DNA from: an uncultured Eubacteriales bacterium
GTDB lineage: Bacteria > Bacillota > Clostridia > Monoglobales > Monoglobaceae
DNA: 61,431 nt
Assembly (NCBI GenBank): GCA_905198865.1
Contig: CAJKEB010000007.1
Span: forward strand, 1-61,431
Direction: 5' to 3'
The notes under the pieces: generated by a model
What the model was told of the DNA's origin: nothing
Databases searched by the model: none
The model's input: only the letters and a program-made list of their open reading frames with translations
Shown here: positions 1 through 10,500 of the stretch, one piece after another
How positions within the stretch are numbered: position 1 is the first letter of the stretch
How the letters are laid out: the number at the start of each line of letters is the position of its first letter
Program-made: the position numbers and the translations under genes

Positions 1-19
1 CTGTTTCACAGCTCACCTA

Positions 20-110
20 CCGCAGTTTGCATTACCGCCCATTGCATGGTCGGTGTTCGGCTGCAAGCTTTGCTTGCAATAATCCGCATATAAACTATAA
101 TTTGTTTTAC
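20..110. repeat. Hairpin-bearing intergenic element at the window start
   Basis: Contains the perfect hairpin TGCAAGC-ttt-GCTTGCA (62-78), flanked on the minus strand by TATAGTTTATATGCGGATTA, which resembles the TTAGTTTGGCGCATAC flank of the repeats at 44959-45227. No coding frame with a ribosome site. It may be a further diverged member of that repeat family; the left end is outside the window. Confidence 0.4.
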
Positions 111-115
111 AAAGC

Positions 116-149
116 AAAGACTTCTGCAATTATTATCGCAGAAGTCTTT
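116..149 (-). terminator. Intrinsic terminator downstream of the VanW gene
   Basis: A perfect 12-bp inverted repeat (AAAGACTTCTGC, 10-nt loop, GCAGAAGTCTTT) lies 17 bases past the stop codon of the minus-strand VanW gene. Read on the minus strand the stem is followed by TTTGCTTTG. It probably ends the minus-strand envelope gene transcripts. Confidence 0.75.
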
Positions 150-166
150 ATTCTTAATTTTGTTAT

Positions 167-2041
167 TTACTCAGCCGCCGCAGTTTGTGAGGGGGTTTCA
201 CTCGGCTCCTCTGTATTGCTGTTTGCCGCCGGAGCCGGAGCCTGTGTCGGAGGCGTCTTGCTGCTTATAATCTCTGACGTTTGCGAACCGTCGGGGTTTG
301 TAGTGGTCTTTGTGACGGTAACTGAGCTGCCGTCGTTTTGGGCGTCAAGTTTAACATCGGGTTTTGTGACCTGAGAACCTACGATTCTCGCAGTAAGAAT
401 ACCGCCGTTGGCATCGACAAAAATTCTGATTGGATAGTCGGTGCTGTTTTCAAAAATAAATTCGGGGCCGCCCCAGGAAACCGTTGCGTCCATTCCTGCG
501 GGTACGTAGGTCACGTCTTTTGAGTGTGACGTACGTGCAATAACTTTCAAACGCGCTCTTGACACGGCGCAGTATATTGTTGATGAAACCTGACATATAC
601 CACCGCCGTAATCTAGTTCGCTGACTGTTTTTCCGTCCTTTACAACATACACGGGAGCCTGCTGGTAGCCGGTTGAAGCTTTTCTTTCACCGACAATTTT
701 GTTAAAGTCGAATTTCTCGCCCGGCAAAAGCTCAATACCGTTGATTGTGTTTGAGGCAGTTCTGATATTACTTGCGCGCGCTGCGCTGCTTCCGCCGTAG
801 TTAGTCGAGTATGAACCGAGTGTATCTTCATACAGTATGCTCTGGAGATACTCAGCGTCAACGGCAGAATTTACAACCTGTACGGGAACACTGTATTCCT
901 CCTGATTCTGTTTGACCGCAGCTTCTATATCCGATTTATTTACCACAATCTGAGGCTTGTCGGGAACGACGTAAACCTTGTTATTATCATCTTTAGCATA
1001 TGAGGCATCCTCGGCAGGGGCCGTAATGTATTCATAAAACTCGTCAAGATTAAGCTCCGGCGCTTTGGTTGTTTCCGGCACAAAGTCCACATCCCCGAAA
1101 TTAAATGTACAAATCTCGTCTTCAACCATGTCAACCGCTTTTTCAATATTAACCTTTATGCCGTCCTGAGGTTTTGCGATAACAATGCTGTTGCCATTAT
1201 CGATTCGGAACGTATACCCGAGCGGCTCGCGTTCATGGGACGAACATAAATCGCTTATCGATCCGGTCAGAGCCTGCTCGTCATATGAGAGCGATGGCCT
1301 GAGTTTATGCTTTCTGAATATGCTTTGAGTGTACTCTGAAAGCTTGTTCCAAAATCCGGCTTTTTCTCTGCCGAATGAATATGCGTCGCTTGCCATTTGT
1401 TCAGTCTCAAACTGCATAGCAAGATTTTTAACCTCGATGGTTGACTTATCTCCCATACAGGAGAAGTTAATTGTTTTGCCCTCAAGCTTATCCTCAGAAT
1501 ATATTTGTGAAAGCGTATTAAGCGCTTCTTCCTGAGTCATGCCGCCTAAGTTTATATTTTCTATATATGTATTTGGCATTACATTATCATATCTGTTAAC
1601 ATAAATTCCGTATCCGGCAGCTGCCACAACAACAACGGCTGCGGCTGCCGCTGCGGCAATTCGTACGCCTTTGCTGTTTGACTTCCTGACTGATTTGGCT
1701 GAAGAAGCTTTTTGCTTATCGCTTTCGTCTTTATCATTCTCGGAAGTTTTAAAACTATCTTTTTCCGGCTCAATTTTAGTATCATTATTTTCAGTATCAA
1801 TATCAGAATTACTGCTGTCTGAATCTATTGTTTTATCTGATGATGAGTTATCGCTAATATCTTCATCTACACTTGACGAATCAGCCTCATTCTTTATTTC
1901 TGAGACCGAAAAAACGGTTGTTTTGTCGGCGTCCTTATCAATGTCTGTATTAATGCCGATGTCTTTTTTGCTTTCTGCAGCGTTGTCATCAGACGAAGGT
2001 GCATTATTTAACTCAATATTGTTTGCTTTATTATGCTCCAT
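167..2041 (-). CDS. VanW/YoaR-family membrane-anchored cell-wall protein
   Basis: A 624-residue protein with a long acidic, Asp/Ser/Glu-rich cytoplasmic N-terminus (residues 1-110), a basic stretch and one Ala/Val-rich transmembrane segment (about 127-148). Residues about 155-400 look like the two peptidoglycan-binding-like repeats (PF12229 type) usual in YoaR-type proteins. The VanW domain (about 408-555) carries the signature DYGGGICQVSSTIY near residue 477. A low-complexity Thr/Pro/Ala tail ends it. VanW proteins sit at the cell envelope; their biochemical role is unsettled, and despite the name most are not resistance genes. An AGGTG ribosome site precedes the ATG. It lies 138 bp downstream of the DUF815 gene on the same strand. 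The family call is firm, the function is not. Confidence 0.88.
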   Translation of the reverse strand: MEHNKANNIELNNAPSSDDNAAESKKDIGINTDIDKDADKTTVFSVSEIKNEADSSSVDEDISDNSSSDKTIDSDSSNSDIDTENNDTKIEPEKDSFKTSENDKDESDKQKASSAKSVRKSNSKGVRIAAAAAAAVVVVAAAGYGIYVNRYDNVMPNTYIENINLGGMTQEEALNTLSQIYSEDKLEGKTINFSCMGDKSTIEVKNLAMQFETEQMASDAYSFGREKAGFWNKLSEYTQSIFRKHKLRPSLSYDEQALTGSISDLCSSHEREPLGYTFRIDNGNSIVIAKPQDGIKVNIEKAVDMVEDEICTFNFGDVDFVPETTKAPELNLDEFYEYITAPAEDASYAKDDNNKVYVVPDKPQIVVNKSDIEAAVKQNQEEYSVPVQVVNSAVDAEYLQSILYEDTLGSYSTNYGGSSAARASNIRTASNTINGIELLPGEKFDFNKIVGERKASTGYQQAPVYVVKDGKTVSELDYGGGICQVSSTIYCAVSRARLKVIARTSHSKDVTYVPAGMDATVSWGGPEFIFENSTDYPIRIFVDANGGILTARIVGSQVTKPDVKLDAQNDGSSVTVTKTTTNPDGSQTSEIISSKTPPTQAPAPAANSNTEEPSETPSQTAAAE

Positions 2042-2179
2042 TTTTCTTCACCTACATAAAATAAATTTTTAAAATAACAAATTACTGTGTATTATTGTCG
2101 CACATTTTAAGCCAAAAATCAACAAAATTACAATCATTTTCCGCAAATTTTACAAAAGTAACAAAATGACAATCAAAAC

Positions 2180-3364
2180 CTATTCTTCGCTTAGATAGTT
2201 TGACACAAACTGCGCTGCCGTTCTTCCGGAGAACCCGTTATATTGTATCTGCCAAGTCAAGGCTTTTGCACGAATGTTTTCGTTCATCTCTATGTTTTCG
2301 CGTTTCAGCATTTCTTCGACAATAGTCAGGTATTCGTTCTGAGTTGGAGTCAGGAAGCTCAAATTTATACCAAATCGTGAAGCCAAAGATTTCCTTTCTG
2401 CAAGGGCTTCGCTTCTGTGTATCTCATCGCCGCCGTCACGGTCAGACCAGGTTTCCTTAATCAGATTACGTCTGTTTGAGGTCGCATATATCAGTACATT
2501 TCTGCCTCTTGATTCTGCCTGACCGTCAAGCGCAACTTTGAGAGCCTTATAGCTCATATCGTCGGGCTCAAAAGATAAATCATCTATAAAAATAATATAT
2601 TTTAGTATTTGGTTGCTTATGTTATTAAATACCAAAGTCAGGTCGTCCAAATCGGATTTTTTGAGTTCAATCAGCCTGAGACCTCTGTCCTTGAACATAT
2701 TAAGACATGCTTTAACGCAAGAGGATTTACCTGTACCGACGCTTCCGCTGAGCAGAACATCATTTGCCGGTTTGCCGTTTACGAAGCTTTCGGTATTTGC
2801 GATAATAATACGTTTTTGATATTCAAGTCCGGTTAAATCGTCAAACGTAATCGGATCGATGTTAAGAATCCCCTTAAAGCCTTTATTCTCCCATTTCAGA
2901 GCTGCGTATGCCGACGACTTGCCGGTGCCGAATACTTCGGCGTGCGCTAAGAAAGAACCCATCAGAGCCTCGCGTGAGGTTGAGTTCAGAATTCCCTCAA
3001 TAGAGCGTGCATAGCCGTGAAGCCCTGTATCTATAGGCTTTGAGGCGACGGAAGATACAGGAACAAGTCCCTTTTCTGCAAACAGTCTGTTCCAATCCAC
3101 GCAAAGAATTTCATCGTATATGGTCTTTATGTCGCTGCGCAGAAAATCTCTTACATTTTCGGGGTTGGGCAGATTATCCTGCTCAAACATTGCGCGAAGC
3201 ACATATTCGTCTATTAAATCCATATTGGTCAGTCTTCGAGTTGAAAACTTAATAAGGTGTCTCGCAGCTTTGTAATATTCTTTTACATCTCCGCTTTTTT
3301 TGAATTTCAGCAGTGACTTTATAATCTTGTCTTTGTTTAAATTATTAAAAATAAATAAGTTCAT
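2180..3364 (-). CDS. DUF815-family AAA+ ATPase
   Basis: A 394-residue protein matching the DUF815 group of P-loop ATPases. The Walker A motif SGSVGTGKSS is at about residues 206-215, Walker B IIFIDDLSF at about 258-266, and an arginine-rich sensor region with YATSNRRNL follows. A second GTGKSS string at about 146-151 is not in a Walker context and is probably the conserved pre-ATPase segment of the family. No membrane segment is seen. The start ATG has a GAAGGGA ribosome site 8 nt upstream. It lies 37 bp after the glycosyltransferase-CsaB gene, so the two are probably cotranscribed. The partner or substrate of DUF815 ATPases is not known. Confidence 0.85.
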   Translation of the reverse strand: MNLFIFNNLNKDKIIKSLLKFKKSGDVKEYYKAARHLIKFSTRRLTNMDLIDEYVLRAMFEQDNLPNPENVRDFLRSDIKTIYDEILCVDWNRLFAEKGLVPVSSVASKPIDTGLHGYARSIEGILNSTSREALMGSFLAHAEVFGTGKSSAYAALKWENKGFKGILNIDPITFDDLTGLEYQKRIIIANTESFVNGKPANDVLLSGSVGTGKSSCVKACLNMFKDRGLRLIELKKSDLDDLTLVFNNISNQILKYIIFIDDLSFEPDDMSYKALKVALDGQAESRGRNVLIYATSNRRNLIKETWSDRDGGDEIHRSEALAERKSLASRFGINLSFLTPTQNEYLTIVEEMLKRENIEMNENIRAKALTWQIQYNGFSGRTAAQFVSNYLSEE

Positions 3365-3401
3365 AGAAATCCCTTCTTACATATAAAAGTGCTCAGCTTA
3401 T

Positions 3402-5678
3402 TCAATTCAGATTATCAATGGCAAGCTGAGCGGTATATTTAGCTTGCTCAATTGCTTTGCCTGATGATAGTGTGAGAGAAGATACTATTTCATTTCGGTT
3501 TGCTATAATTTCATCTATATAGCGCCTCAGCATCAGCGGATTGAGGCTTTCAACCGGAAGAGTGTATTTTTGTTTAAGCTCACTCATTACTGCCGTTATT
3601 TTAGGGTCGTATATCAGTCCAATTATCGGAGTATGTGTTGCTGCCGCATAAATCAGTGTATGCAGACGCATACCAATAATAAACTGCGCCCGTTCGGTAA
3701 GACCTAAGATTTCCGACGGCGTCAGGTTTTCGGGGGCAACAACTCCCGATTTTGACTTTATCGCAATCCGCTTTGATATTTCTGTATCTTTCGGACACTG
3801 CATAGGTATAATAACGCATTCAAGATTGTATTTGCTCTTGACATAGTCCGCAGCATTTGCGACAGCGTCTTCAAATTCTTTGCCGAGGTTCTTCCACGGA
3901 CGAACGGATATACATATATACTTGTCGTCTGTTCTAAGCCCCATTTTTCTCAGAATCTTGTTAACCGTTTCGGCATTGGTGGGCTTTAGTGTAAAGGCAG
4001 GGTCTGCGGTCACAATAATGTTCGGGTTGGACACGCCTAATTTATCAAGCTCGTCCTTAGATGACTGCTCCCTCAGGGTAATCAGATCGACTTTATCGAG
4101 TATCCTTTTGACTTTCCTGAAATTATGCTTGTTCTGTATCGGACCGATTCCGTTTGAGTAAAGCATTACCTTTGTATGGCGAACCAGAGCGAGCTTGATT
4201 ATCGAAAGATAATACGCAAGAGATTTGTCGCTCGTCACGTCCTGTATAAGACTTCCGCCGCCGCTTATCAGCAGAGATGTATACTTCAGCTTTTTGAATA
4301 TTTTTATAAAATCAAATCTGTGTATAGAGTCCACTCCGTATACCGACTTTGTCTGAACGGGATTGTTTGACAGGGCAAGAATATTTATATCCGGTTTAAG
4401 CTCCTTAAGGCTGCTGACAATTGCCTTAAGGATTGAATCATCGCCGCTGTTGTCAAATCCGTAATAGCCCGATATCATGACGTCGTATTTCTGCTTTGAA
4501 TAAAGCGGAGTAATATAATTGTCTACAGTTTCAAATTCATCGTTTGTTACATCGTTTATGCCTTCGTTCTTTATGACGCTTACATACATCTTCATGGCGT
4601 CATCAGCCATGGTTTCTATTGAATAGTATTCTTCGATTATACTCTTTGAATAAGCGCCAAGCTCATCTTGCTGCTCATTTGTCATATTCATGAGCTTAAG
4701 TATATCCTGTGTCAAAATATCGCAGCTGACCTGCTCGCAGCCGCGGCAGCAGAAATTAGTATCAATTGAGATATCCAGCTTATCCTTGTCAAATATGCCA
4801 ATATAGCCTTCGTTACCTGCAATAATCGCCGGTTTTTCGGCAGCCATGGCTTCAAGAGCGGCGCGACTTACGCCGACGAAGATCTCACCGCTTGCAACAA
4901 ACTTGTTTATATCGGTACGGCTTCCGGTGTATTTAATCAGTGGTTTTCTGAGGCTGTCATTCACGGCATCGGCTTCGCGTTTCATATTAGAAAAATCATT
5001 TCCTCCGCCGACAATCAGAATTTCAAGATTATCGATTTGCCTGTCAAGCTCGGGAGCAATCTCAATGAGCTTATGAGCAACCAGACTTCTGTCCTCGTCC
5101 ATGCGGCTCACATATACTATGCGGCGTTTATCATCTGAAAGTTCGAATTCCTCAGCTATATCGGTATAATCCGTGTCCTTTGAAAACTTCTGAGTATCTA
5201 TTCCGTTAATAGTTGTGCGGATGTTACCCGGCTTTATACCATAGTTATCGGTTAAGTACTTCTTGATGTCATCGCTCACAGCGAGAGAGCGGTCGCCCCA
5301 TTTTGTGATATACTTATACGGGAACTTGAGACTAAACACCCAATGGGCAGTCGTTACAAATCTGAAGTTGACTGATTTTCTTATCAGATTAAGTATAAAG
5401 CATGGTATTCTGGCGTGACCGTGAACCACGTCAATATTATTCTCTGTTATAAATCTCTTTAAAGTTTTGTAGGCAGTGAGGACGTCTTTCGGATGCTTAC
5501 CGGACATGGGAACATAGATGTGTTCAATTCCTGCCTCGGTAAGTTCTTTTTCATAAGCGCCGCCGGCTGACGCAACGTATACGTCTATTCCGCGGCGTTT
5601 GAGCGCTTTGGAAAGTTCGACAATGTGAGTTTCCGCTCCGCCTATATCCAATTTCATTGTCGCCATCAAAACTTTCAT
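3402..5678 (-). CDS. GT4 glycosyltransferase fused to CsaB polysaccharide pyruvyl transferase
   Basis: A 758-residue two-domain protein. Residues 1 to about 375 form a GT-B family 4 glycosyltransferase: N-terminal Gly-rich loop DIGGAETH, then VVHGHARIP, YVSRMDEDRS, and the C-terminal donor region EAMAAEKPAIIAG. After a short linker, residues about 398-758 match CsaB: GYYGFDNSGDDSIL, SGGGSLIQD, YSNGIGP, and RLHTLIYAA near the end. CsaB adds a pyruvyl ketal to secondary cell-wall polysaccharide, the ligand for SLH-domain S-layer proteins. The fusion suggests one polypeptide both transfers a sugar and pyruvylates the product. There is no internal stop or frameshift. An AAAGGAG ribosome site precedes the ATG. 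csaB is not given as a symbol because the fusion differs from the single-domain protein. Confidence 0.87.
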   Translation of the reverse strand: MKVLMATMKLDIGGAETHIVELSKALKRRGIDVYVASAGGAYEKELTEAGIEHIYVPMSGKHPKDVLTAYKTLKRFITENNIDVVHGHARIPCFILNLIRKSVNFRFVTTAHWVFSLKFPYKYITKWGDRSLAVSDDIKKYLTDNYGIKPGNIRTTINGIDTQKFSKDTDYTDIAEEFELSDDKRRIVYVSRMDEDRSLVAHKLIEIAPELDRQIDNLEILIVGGGNDFSNMKREADAVNDSLRKPLIKYTGSRTDINKFVASGEIFVGVSRAALEAMAAEKPAIIAGNEGYIGIFDKDKLDISIDTNFCCRGCEQVSCDILTQDILKLMNMTNEQQDELGAYSKSIIEEYYSIETMADDAMKMYVSVIKNEGINDVTNDEFETVDNYITPLYSKQKYDVMISGYYGFDNSGDDSILKAIVSSLKELKPDINILALSNNPVQTKSVYGVDSIHRFDFIKIFKKLKYTSLLISGGGSLIQDVTSDKSLAYYLSIIKLALVRHTKVMLYSNGIGPIQNKHNFRKVKRILDKVDLITLREQSSKDELDKLGVSNPNIIVTADPAFTLKPTNAETVNKILRKMGLRTDDKYICISVRPWKNLGKEFEDAVANAADYVKSKYNLECVIIPMQCPKDTEISKRIAIKSKSGVVAPENLTPSEILGLTERAQFIIGMRLHTLIYAAATHTPIIGLIYDPKITAVMSELKQKYTLPVESLNPLMLRRYIDEIIANRNEIVSSLTLSSGKAIEQAKYTAQLAIDNLN

Positions 5679-5775
5679 AAAAATATATCTCCTTTTTGGT
5701 TTGTGCTGAAACTTATTCTTACGCTGTTTTTAATCAGAAAAACAACAATAATAAACAGTAATCACTTAACTTAAT

Positions 5776-5804
5776 ATTTTAAGATACTTATTGGAAAAAT
5801 GCAA
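5776..5804 (-). promoter_or_regulatory. Sigma-A-type promoter for the GT4-CsaB operon
   Basis: On the minus strand a -35 TTGCAT (5799-5804) and a -10 TAAAAT (5776-5781) are separated by exactly 17 nt. This lies about 100 bp before the start codon at 5678, in the AT-rich 310-bp spacer (5679-5989) between the divergent genes. Apart from this and the opposing promoter, nothing else is evident in that spacer. Confidence 0.6.
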
Positions 5805-5917
5805 GTATTTTTTATATGCTGTAACCATATCGTAAATTTTGGCGATTTTTGAAATAAACTATGTGCAATCTCTCAAAATGTCTGAAAATATTACGAAAAA
5901 TTTTTATATTCGACGTA

Positions 5918-5946
5918 TTGCATAATATTTTCCGATATGTTATAAT
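5918..5946 (+). promoter_or_regulatory. Sigma-A-type promoter for the DHHW-protein gene
   Basis: TTGCAT (5918-5923), a 17-nt spacer, then TATAAT (5941-5946), ending 43 bp before the TTG start codon at 5990. It opposes the minus-strand promoter in the same divergent spacer. Confidence 0.7.
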
Positions 5947-5989
5947 TTATTCCATATGTTAATTGGTATTTAAAAGAGGAGAGTAGTTA

Positions 5990-7426
5990 TTGAAGAGTTT
6001 AACAAAAGTAAAGCTGTCTCTTGGTTTTATATTTATAGTGTATTTTGCGGGAGTTCTGTTGTCGGGCGATATTTATATTATACCGAAAGAGGCTTCGGTA
6101 TGTGTACATATGGGAGATAATAATATCAGCTTGTTTGATTCATTCTTGGTGCAGAACAAAAGAATACTTGCAGATGCCGAGACGTTTCTGGATTACTTCG
6201 GCAAGGATCTGTCGTATCAATTAAGTGATGACGCTGATTCGCTTATAATAAATTATTGCGGCGATACTTTGGAGTTCAGCGCGGACAGTAATAAAGTCAA
6301 ATATAATAGTGATGAGACAGAAATTCCGGCTGCTCCGGTAATCAGTGATTCAGAATTATTCATTCCTATGCGTGAGACCGCTGAGTTTTTAGACTGCCGG
6401 GTGTTGTGGGATTCGCAGATTTCAAGAGCCGCTATAGAATTCGGTCAAAAGAAGAACACGATGGAAGACACAGCTGTAACCGATGAATACAGGTATTATA
6501 AGTATAACGAAACCTTCAACGGATTTGATATATTTGGAAACGGTGAGGAGTACATATGCACTGAAAAAGTTGATATAAGCACAGAGAACTGTGACAGATA
6601 TGCGGATATAATTAATTCTTTTGCGAATGCTGTTCCTAATTCGCAGACATATGCGGTTCTGGTGCCCACATCGTATGAGTTTTATGCCGCCGCAGACCGA
6701 AAGTCGGATTATACGGAAAAATTCAAATACATATATTCAAAATTTGGCAAAGGAGTACGCGGTGTAAATGTTGTAAAAACTCTCGCCGAGCATGCGGACG
6801 AGGATATTTATTTTAACACGGATCATCACTGGACTCAGCTTGGAGCGTATTATGCTTACCGTGAGTTTTTGCGTTTCGGATTTGACGAAATAAAGGAGCC
6901 TGAGAGCTTTAAGAAAGAGAGTATAGGCTATTTTCAGGGATCGTTTCTTGAATACACCGAGGGAACAAAGGGATATGACTATGTTGCGGATTCATTTGAC
7001 AGACTTGATATGTATTATCCATCGGTTGAGTATACGGGAGAATCGTATTATGATGTGAATTTTAAAGAATATATAGCTCCGATGACTGCCGTTAATCCGA
7101 GTTTTCGGAATTATGACAGCTTTATGGACGGCGACTATCCGATTGAGGTTTACAAAACAAATGTTCCAAACGACAAAAAAATTTGTATTGTAAAGGATTC
7201 TTTCGGCAATGCTTTTGCTGTATGGGCGCTTAACAATTACAAAGAAGTATATGTTGTGGATTACAGGCGGTTTAATAACTATTTAGGTGACAGCGAGTCA
7301 TACAGAGATTTTAAGATAAGTGACTTTTATAATAATGTCCATTTTGATGATTTGGTAATATTGAGCTATCCTGTAACTATATCGAGCGAAGCCGAAATAA
7401 GCGCGCTTGAGGCAATGGCAAAATAA
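5990..7426 (+). CDS. Membrane-anchored DHHW/AlgX-AlgJ-like protein with an N-terminal stalk domain
   Basis: A 478-residue protein beginning at TTG with AGAGGAGAG upstream. Residues about 5-27 form a signal-anchor helix. Residues about 45-150 resemble the copper-amine-oxidase-N-like stalk domain often found on clostridial surface proteins (repeating LF/IPMRETAEFL and AAIEF patterns). Residues about 175-478 form a DHHW (AlgX/AlgJ, SGNH-hydrolase-like) domain with TDHHWTQLGAYYAY at about 278-291 and VKDSFGNAF near 403, plausible catalytic or binding sites. Relatives take part in O-acetylation or other acylation of exported polysaccharides. Such genes usually adjoin an MBOAT acyltransferase; none is present here. 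Its next neighbour is the GT-C glycosyltransferase, which supports an envelope-glycan role. Confidence 0.75.
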   Translation: MKSLTKVKLSLGFIFIVYFAGVLLSGDIYIIPKEASVCVHMGDNNISLFDSFLVQNKRILADAETFLDYFGKDLSYQLSDDADSLIINYCGDTLEFSADSNKVKYNSDETEIPAAPVISDSELFIPMRETAEFLDCRVLWDSQISRAAIEFGQKKNTMEDTAVTDEYRYYKYNETFNGFDIFGNGEEYICTEKVDISTENCDRYADIINSFANAVPNSQTYAVLVPTSYEFYAAADRKSDYTEKFKYIYSKFGKGVRGVNVVKTLAEHADEDIYFNTDHHWTQLGAYYAYREFLRFGFDEIKEPESFKKESIGYFQGSFLEYTEGTKGYDYVADSFDRLDMYYPSVEYTGESYYDVNFKEYIAPMTAVNPSFRNYDSFMDGDYPIEVYKTNVPNDKKICIVKDSFGNAFAVWALNNYKEVYVVDYRRFNNYLGDSESYRDFKISDFYNNVHFDDLVILSYPVTISSEAEISALEAMAK

Positions 7427-7436
7427 AATTATTGTA

Positions 7437-7465
7437 TTGTAATTGTTGAAAAAAATTGATATAAT
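7437..7465 (+). promoter_or_regulatory. Sigma-A-type promoter for the GT-C glycosyltransferase gene
   Basis: TTGTAA (7437-7442), a 17-nt spacer and a perfect TATAAT (7460-7465) in the short gap before the TTG start at 7506. It would let the large glycosyltransferase be transcribed independently of the preceding gene. Confidence 0.6.
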
Positions 7466-7505
7466 TAAAACGAATATAGAGAATATAGAAACGAGGTAGA
7501 AGAAG

Positions 7506-10500
7506 TTGTATTTAGCTTATTTAATTGCGGCATTGTTTATTTTAGCTTTTTTTGCGCTTCAGAAGTTTGTCGGCGCTGATAAAAAGTTAAGCGCTGTAGC
7601 TTTGGAAGTAAAAGCGGAACCTGAAACTAGGTCAAAAAAGAATAGAAAGAATGAAAACAGATTAAAATCAAAAGCGAAATCCGGCAAAGATATAACTGTC
7701 AGAGCTTTTGTTATTACCGGAGTTATTGCGTTTTTAGTAAGGGTTATACTTGCGTATTATTTAAAGGGTTATCCCTCAGACATGTCCTGCTGGATTGCTT
7801 GGGGAACAAATGTCTTAAACAACGGCCCCGGTCATTTTTATGCGCCGGGCTATTTCTGCGATTATCCGCCGGGATATGTTACTGTTCTCGGAATATTCGC
7901 ATGGTTTAACAAGATTTTTGGAATTTCGGGCAATGGCACACAGCTGATTTTTAAGATGCCTGCAATATTGGCGGATATGGCTCTAATGGTATCTGTATTT
8001 GTTATCGGTTCAAAGCATATCGGCAAGAAACAGTCGCTTATACTCGGAATTATCTTAATGATAAATCCGCTTCTGTTTATTAATTCCTCGGCGTGGGGAC
8101 AGGTTGAGTCGATTCTTGCAGTATTTCTTATACTTGCAATGTATCAGCTATACAAGAAGAACTATTTATTATCCGGTGCGCTCTATGTGATTGCTGTGCT
8201 TATGAAGCCGCAGGCGCTTATGGTGGGACCTGTGTTCCTCTTTGCGTTTGTTGCGTCAAAGGACTGGAAGATGATACTCAAGATGATAGGTATCGGAATA
8301 GTAATGGTATTTTTGTTTTCTGTGCCGTTCAATTATGAAGCATGGTCGGACAGCTCAATCGGCTTCGGAACTAAGCTGATAACTGCGCTTAATCCCATGT
8401 GGCTGATTGAAAAGTATATGAATACGCTCGGTTCATATAAGTATTTTTCGATTAACGCTTTCAATTTCTACACAATTTTTAAGCTGAACTGGGTGTCTCT
8501 TGAAGTCGGAGGCGCGGCGGAGGTTTTGCTTAATATACTCAACTATGCAATGATGTTTATTGCGGTTGCCGGTGCGCTTGTTCTGTTTATTAAGATAAAG
8601 AGCCCAAGCGGAAAGATATTTATTCCGTCGTTCTTTATAATCAGCTTTTTGTTTACATTCGGACTTAAGATGCACGAACGTTATCTTATCACGCCGATTA
8701 TATTCCTTATCTTTGAGTATATTCTCTCGAAGAACAAAAGAACACTGTTTACCTTTGCGGCATTCAGCAGTGTGAACTTTATAAACGTATTTTGCATACT
8801 CCGCTATATGCTGATGTATAATACATCGGGTCCGTCATACAGCTCACTGGCTTTTGCGTCGGTGCTTGAAGTAATAACATTTATCATAAGCATGTTTGTT
8901 ATTCTTCACGACTATGTTCTTTATCCTGAGCTGACCTGTCCTGACGGAGTTCCGGGTGATGAAAGGACAACAAGTGAAAAAGACAAAAAAGATTTGCCGC
9001 TTAATTTGTGGATTAGTAAAGCAAAGACTGCATACCTAGGCTTTATTGCCGCAGCGGGAAATAAGATTTGCGATGCGGCAAACTCAATAGGAAGCAAGAA
9101 TAAATCAGATAAATCCTCCGGTGTAATAGAGCTCGGTCAAAAGACAGAGAAGATGCTGAAGCTTGACTATCTGATACTTGCGGTAATCGTAGTGGTTTAT
9201 TCTGTAGTTGCCTATGTAAACCTCGGAAGTCTGAAAAATCCGCAGACATTCTATAAGCCGAGTACGGTCAACGAGACCGTAAGCATTGATTTGGGCTCAA
9301 ACGAGCAGATTAACACCGTGACCTATTATCTCGGAATAGGCGATGTCGGAAACAAGCCTGCAATGAAGCTTTCATATTCGACTGACGGAACAAACTGGAA
9401 GGATATGAATGTAAGCTGTCAGCTCAACTCAGTATTCAAGTGGGAGGTTGTCAAACTAAATGCGCCTGTAACCGCAAGATATATCAAAGGTGTTTCGAGT
9501 GCTGTCGATTACCGCATGTTTGAGGTTGCGTTCTGGCGTGCAGACGGAACTCAGATTAATATTCAAAGCGTGTCAGGGCCCGGCGATTGTGAGAACATTG
9601 CCGATGAGCAGGATTTAGCTGTATACAGAAGCTCGTTCCAAAACAGCACATATTTCGATGAAATTTATCATCCGCGTACAGCTTACGAGCATCTGCACCT
9701 GATGCCGTATTATGAGACAACGCATCCGCCTCTCGGCAAGCTGATTATGTCTGTCGGAATTGCAATATTCGGCATGACGCCGTTTGGTTGGAGGGTTATG
9801 GGTACAACCTTCGGTATTCTTATGCTGCCGCTGATGTATATCATGCTCAAAAAGCTGTTTGAACGCACAAGGTATTCGGTTCTCGGAACCTTAATATTTG
9901 CGTTTGACTTTATGCACTTTTCGCTTACAAGGCTCGGAACTATCGACTCATATCCGGTGACATTTATTATCGCTATGTATCTGTTCATGTTCCTGTTCGG
10001 CAAGCGTGTGCTTGATATTGCGAAGAATAATCCGTCGGACCTCAGTGATAAAAAGACTTTTTGGAAGCTGATGAAGACTCTTGGACTTTCGGGGCTTATG
10101 TTTGGCTTTGGAGCGGCGTCAAAGTGGATTTCGATTTATGCGGGAGCAGGACTTGCCGTTGAGCTTCTGCTGATAATGATAGGCGTGTATATTTATCTGC
10201 CTCAAAAGATGAAAAATGCCTTCTGGAGCTTTTTGATTAAGACCTGCGGCTGTTGTATAGTGCTGTTTGTGGTTATTCCGGGTGCGATTTATACCTTGTC
10301 ATATCTGCCTATTTCAATGGTTGACGGGTATCCGAATGTATTCAAGTGTATGCTGGATAATCAGAAGTATATGTTTAACTATCACAGCGGACTTCAGGCT
10401 ACGCATCCGTATTCGTCAGAATGGTACCAGTGGCCGATTGACTACAGACCGCTTTGGGCTTATGCTGCGCCTGTTGAAACTGTTGGGGAGAAGAATATAG

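Noticed and set aside
1671..2072. A Ser/Leu-rich gene opposite the VanW N-terminus
   Set aside because: It is the complement of the acidic low-complexity region and has no homology or ribosome site.
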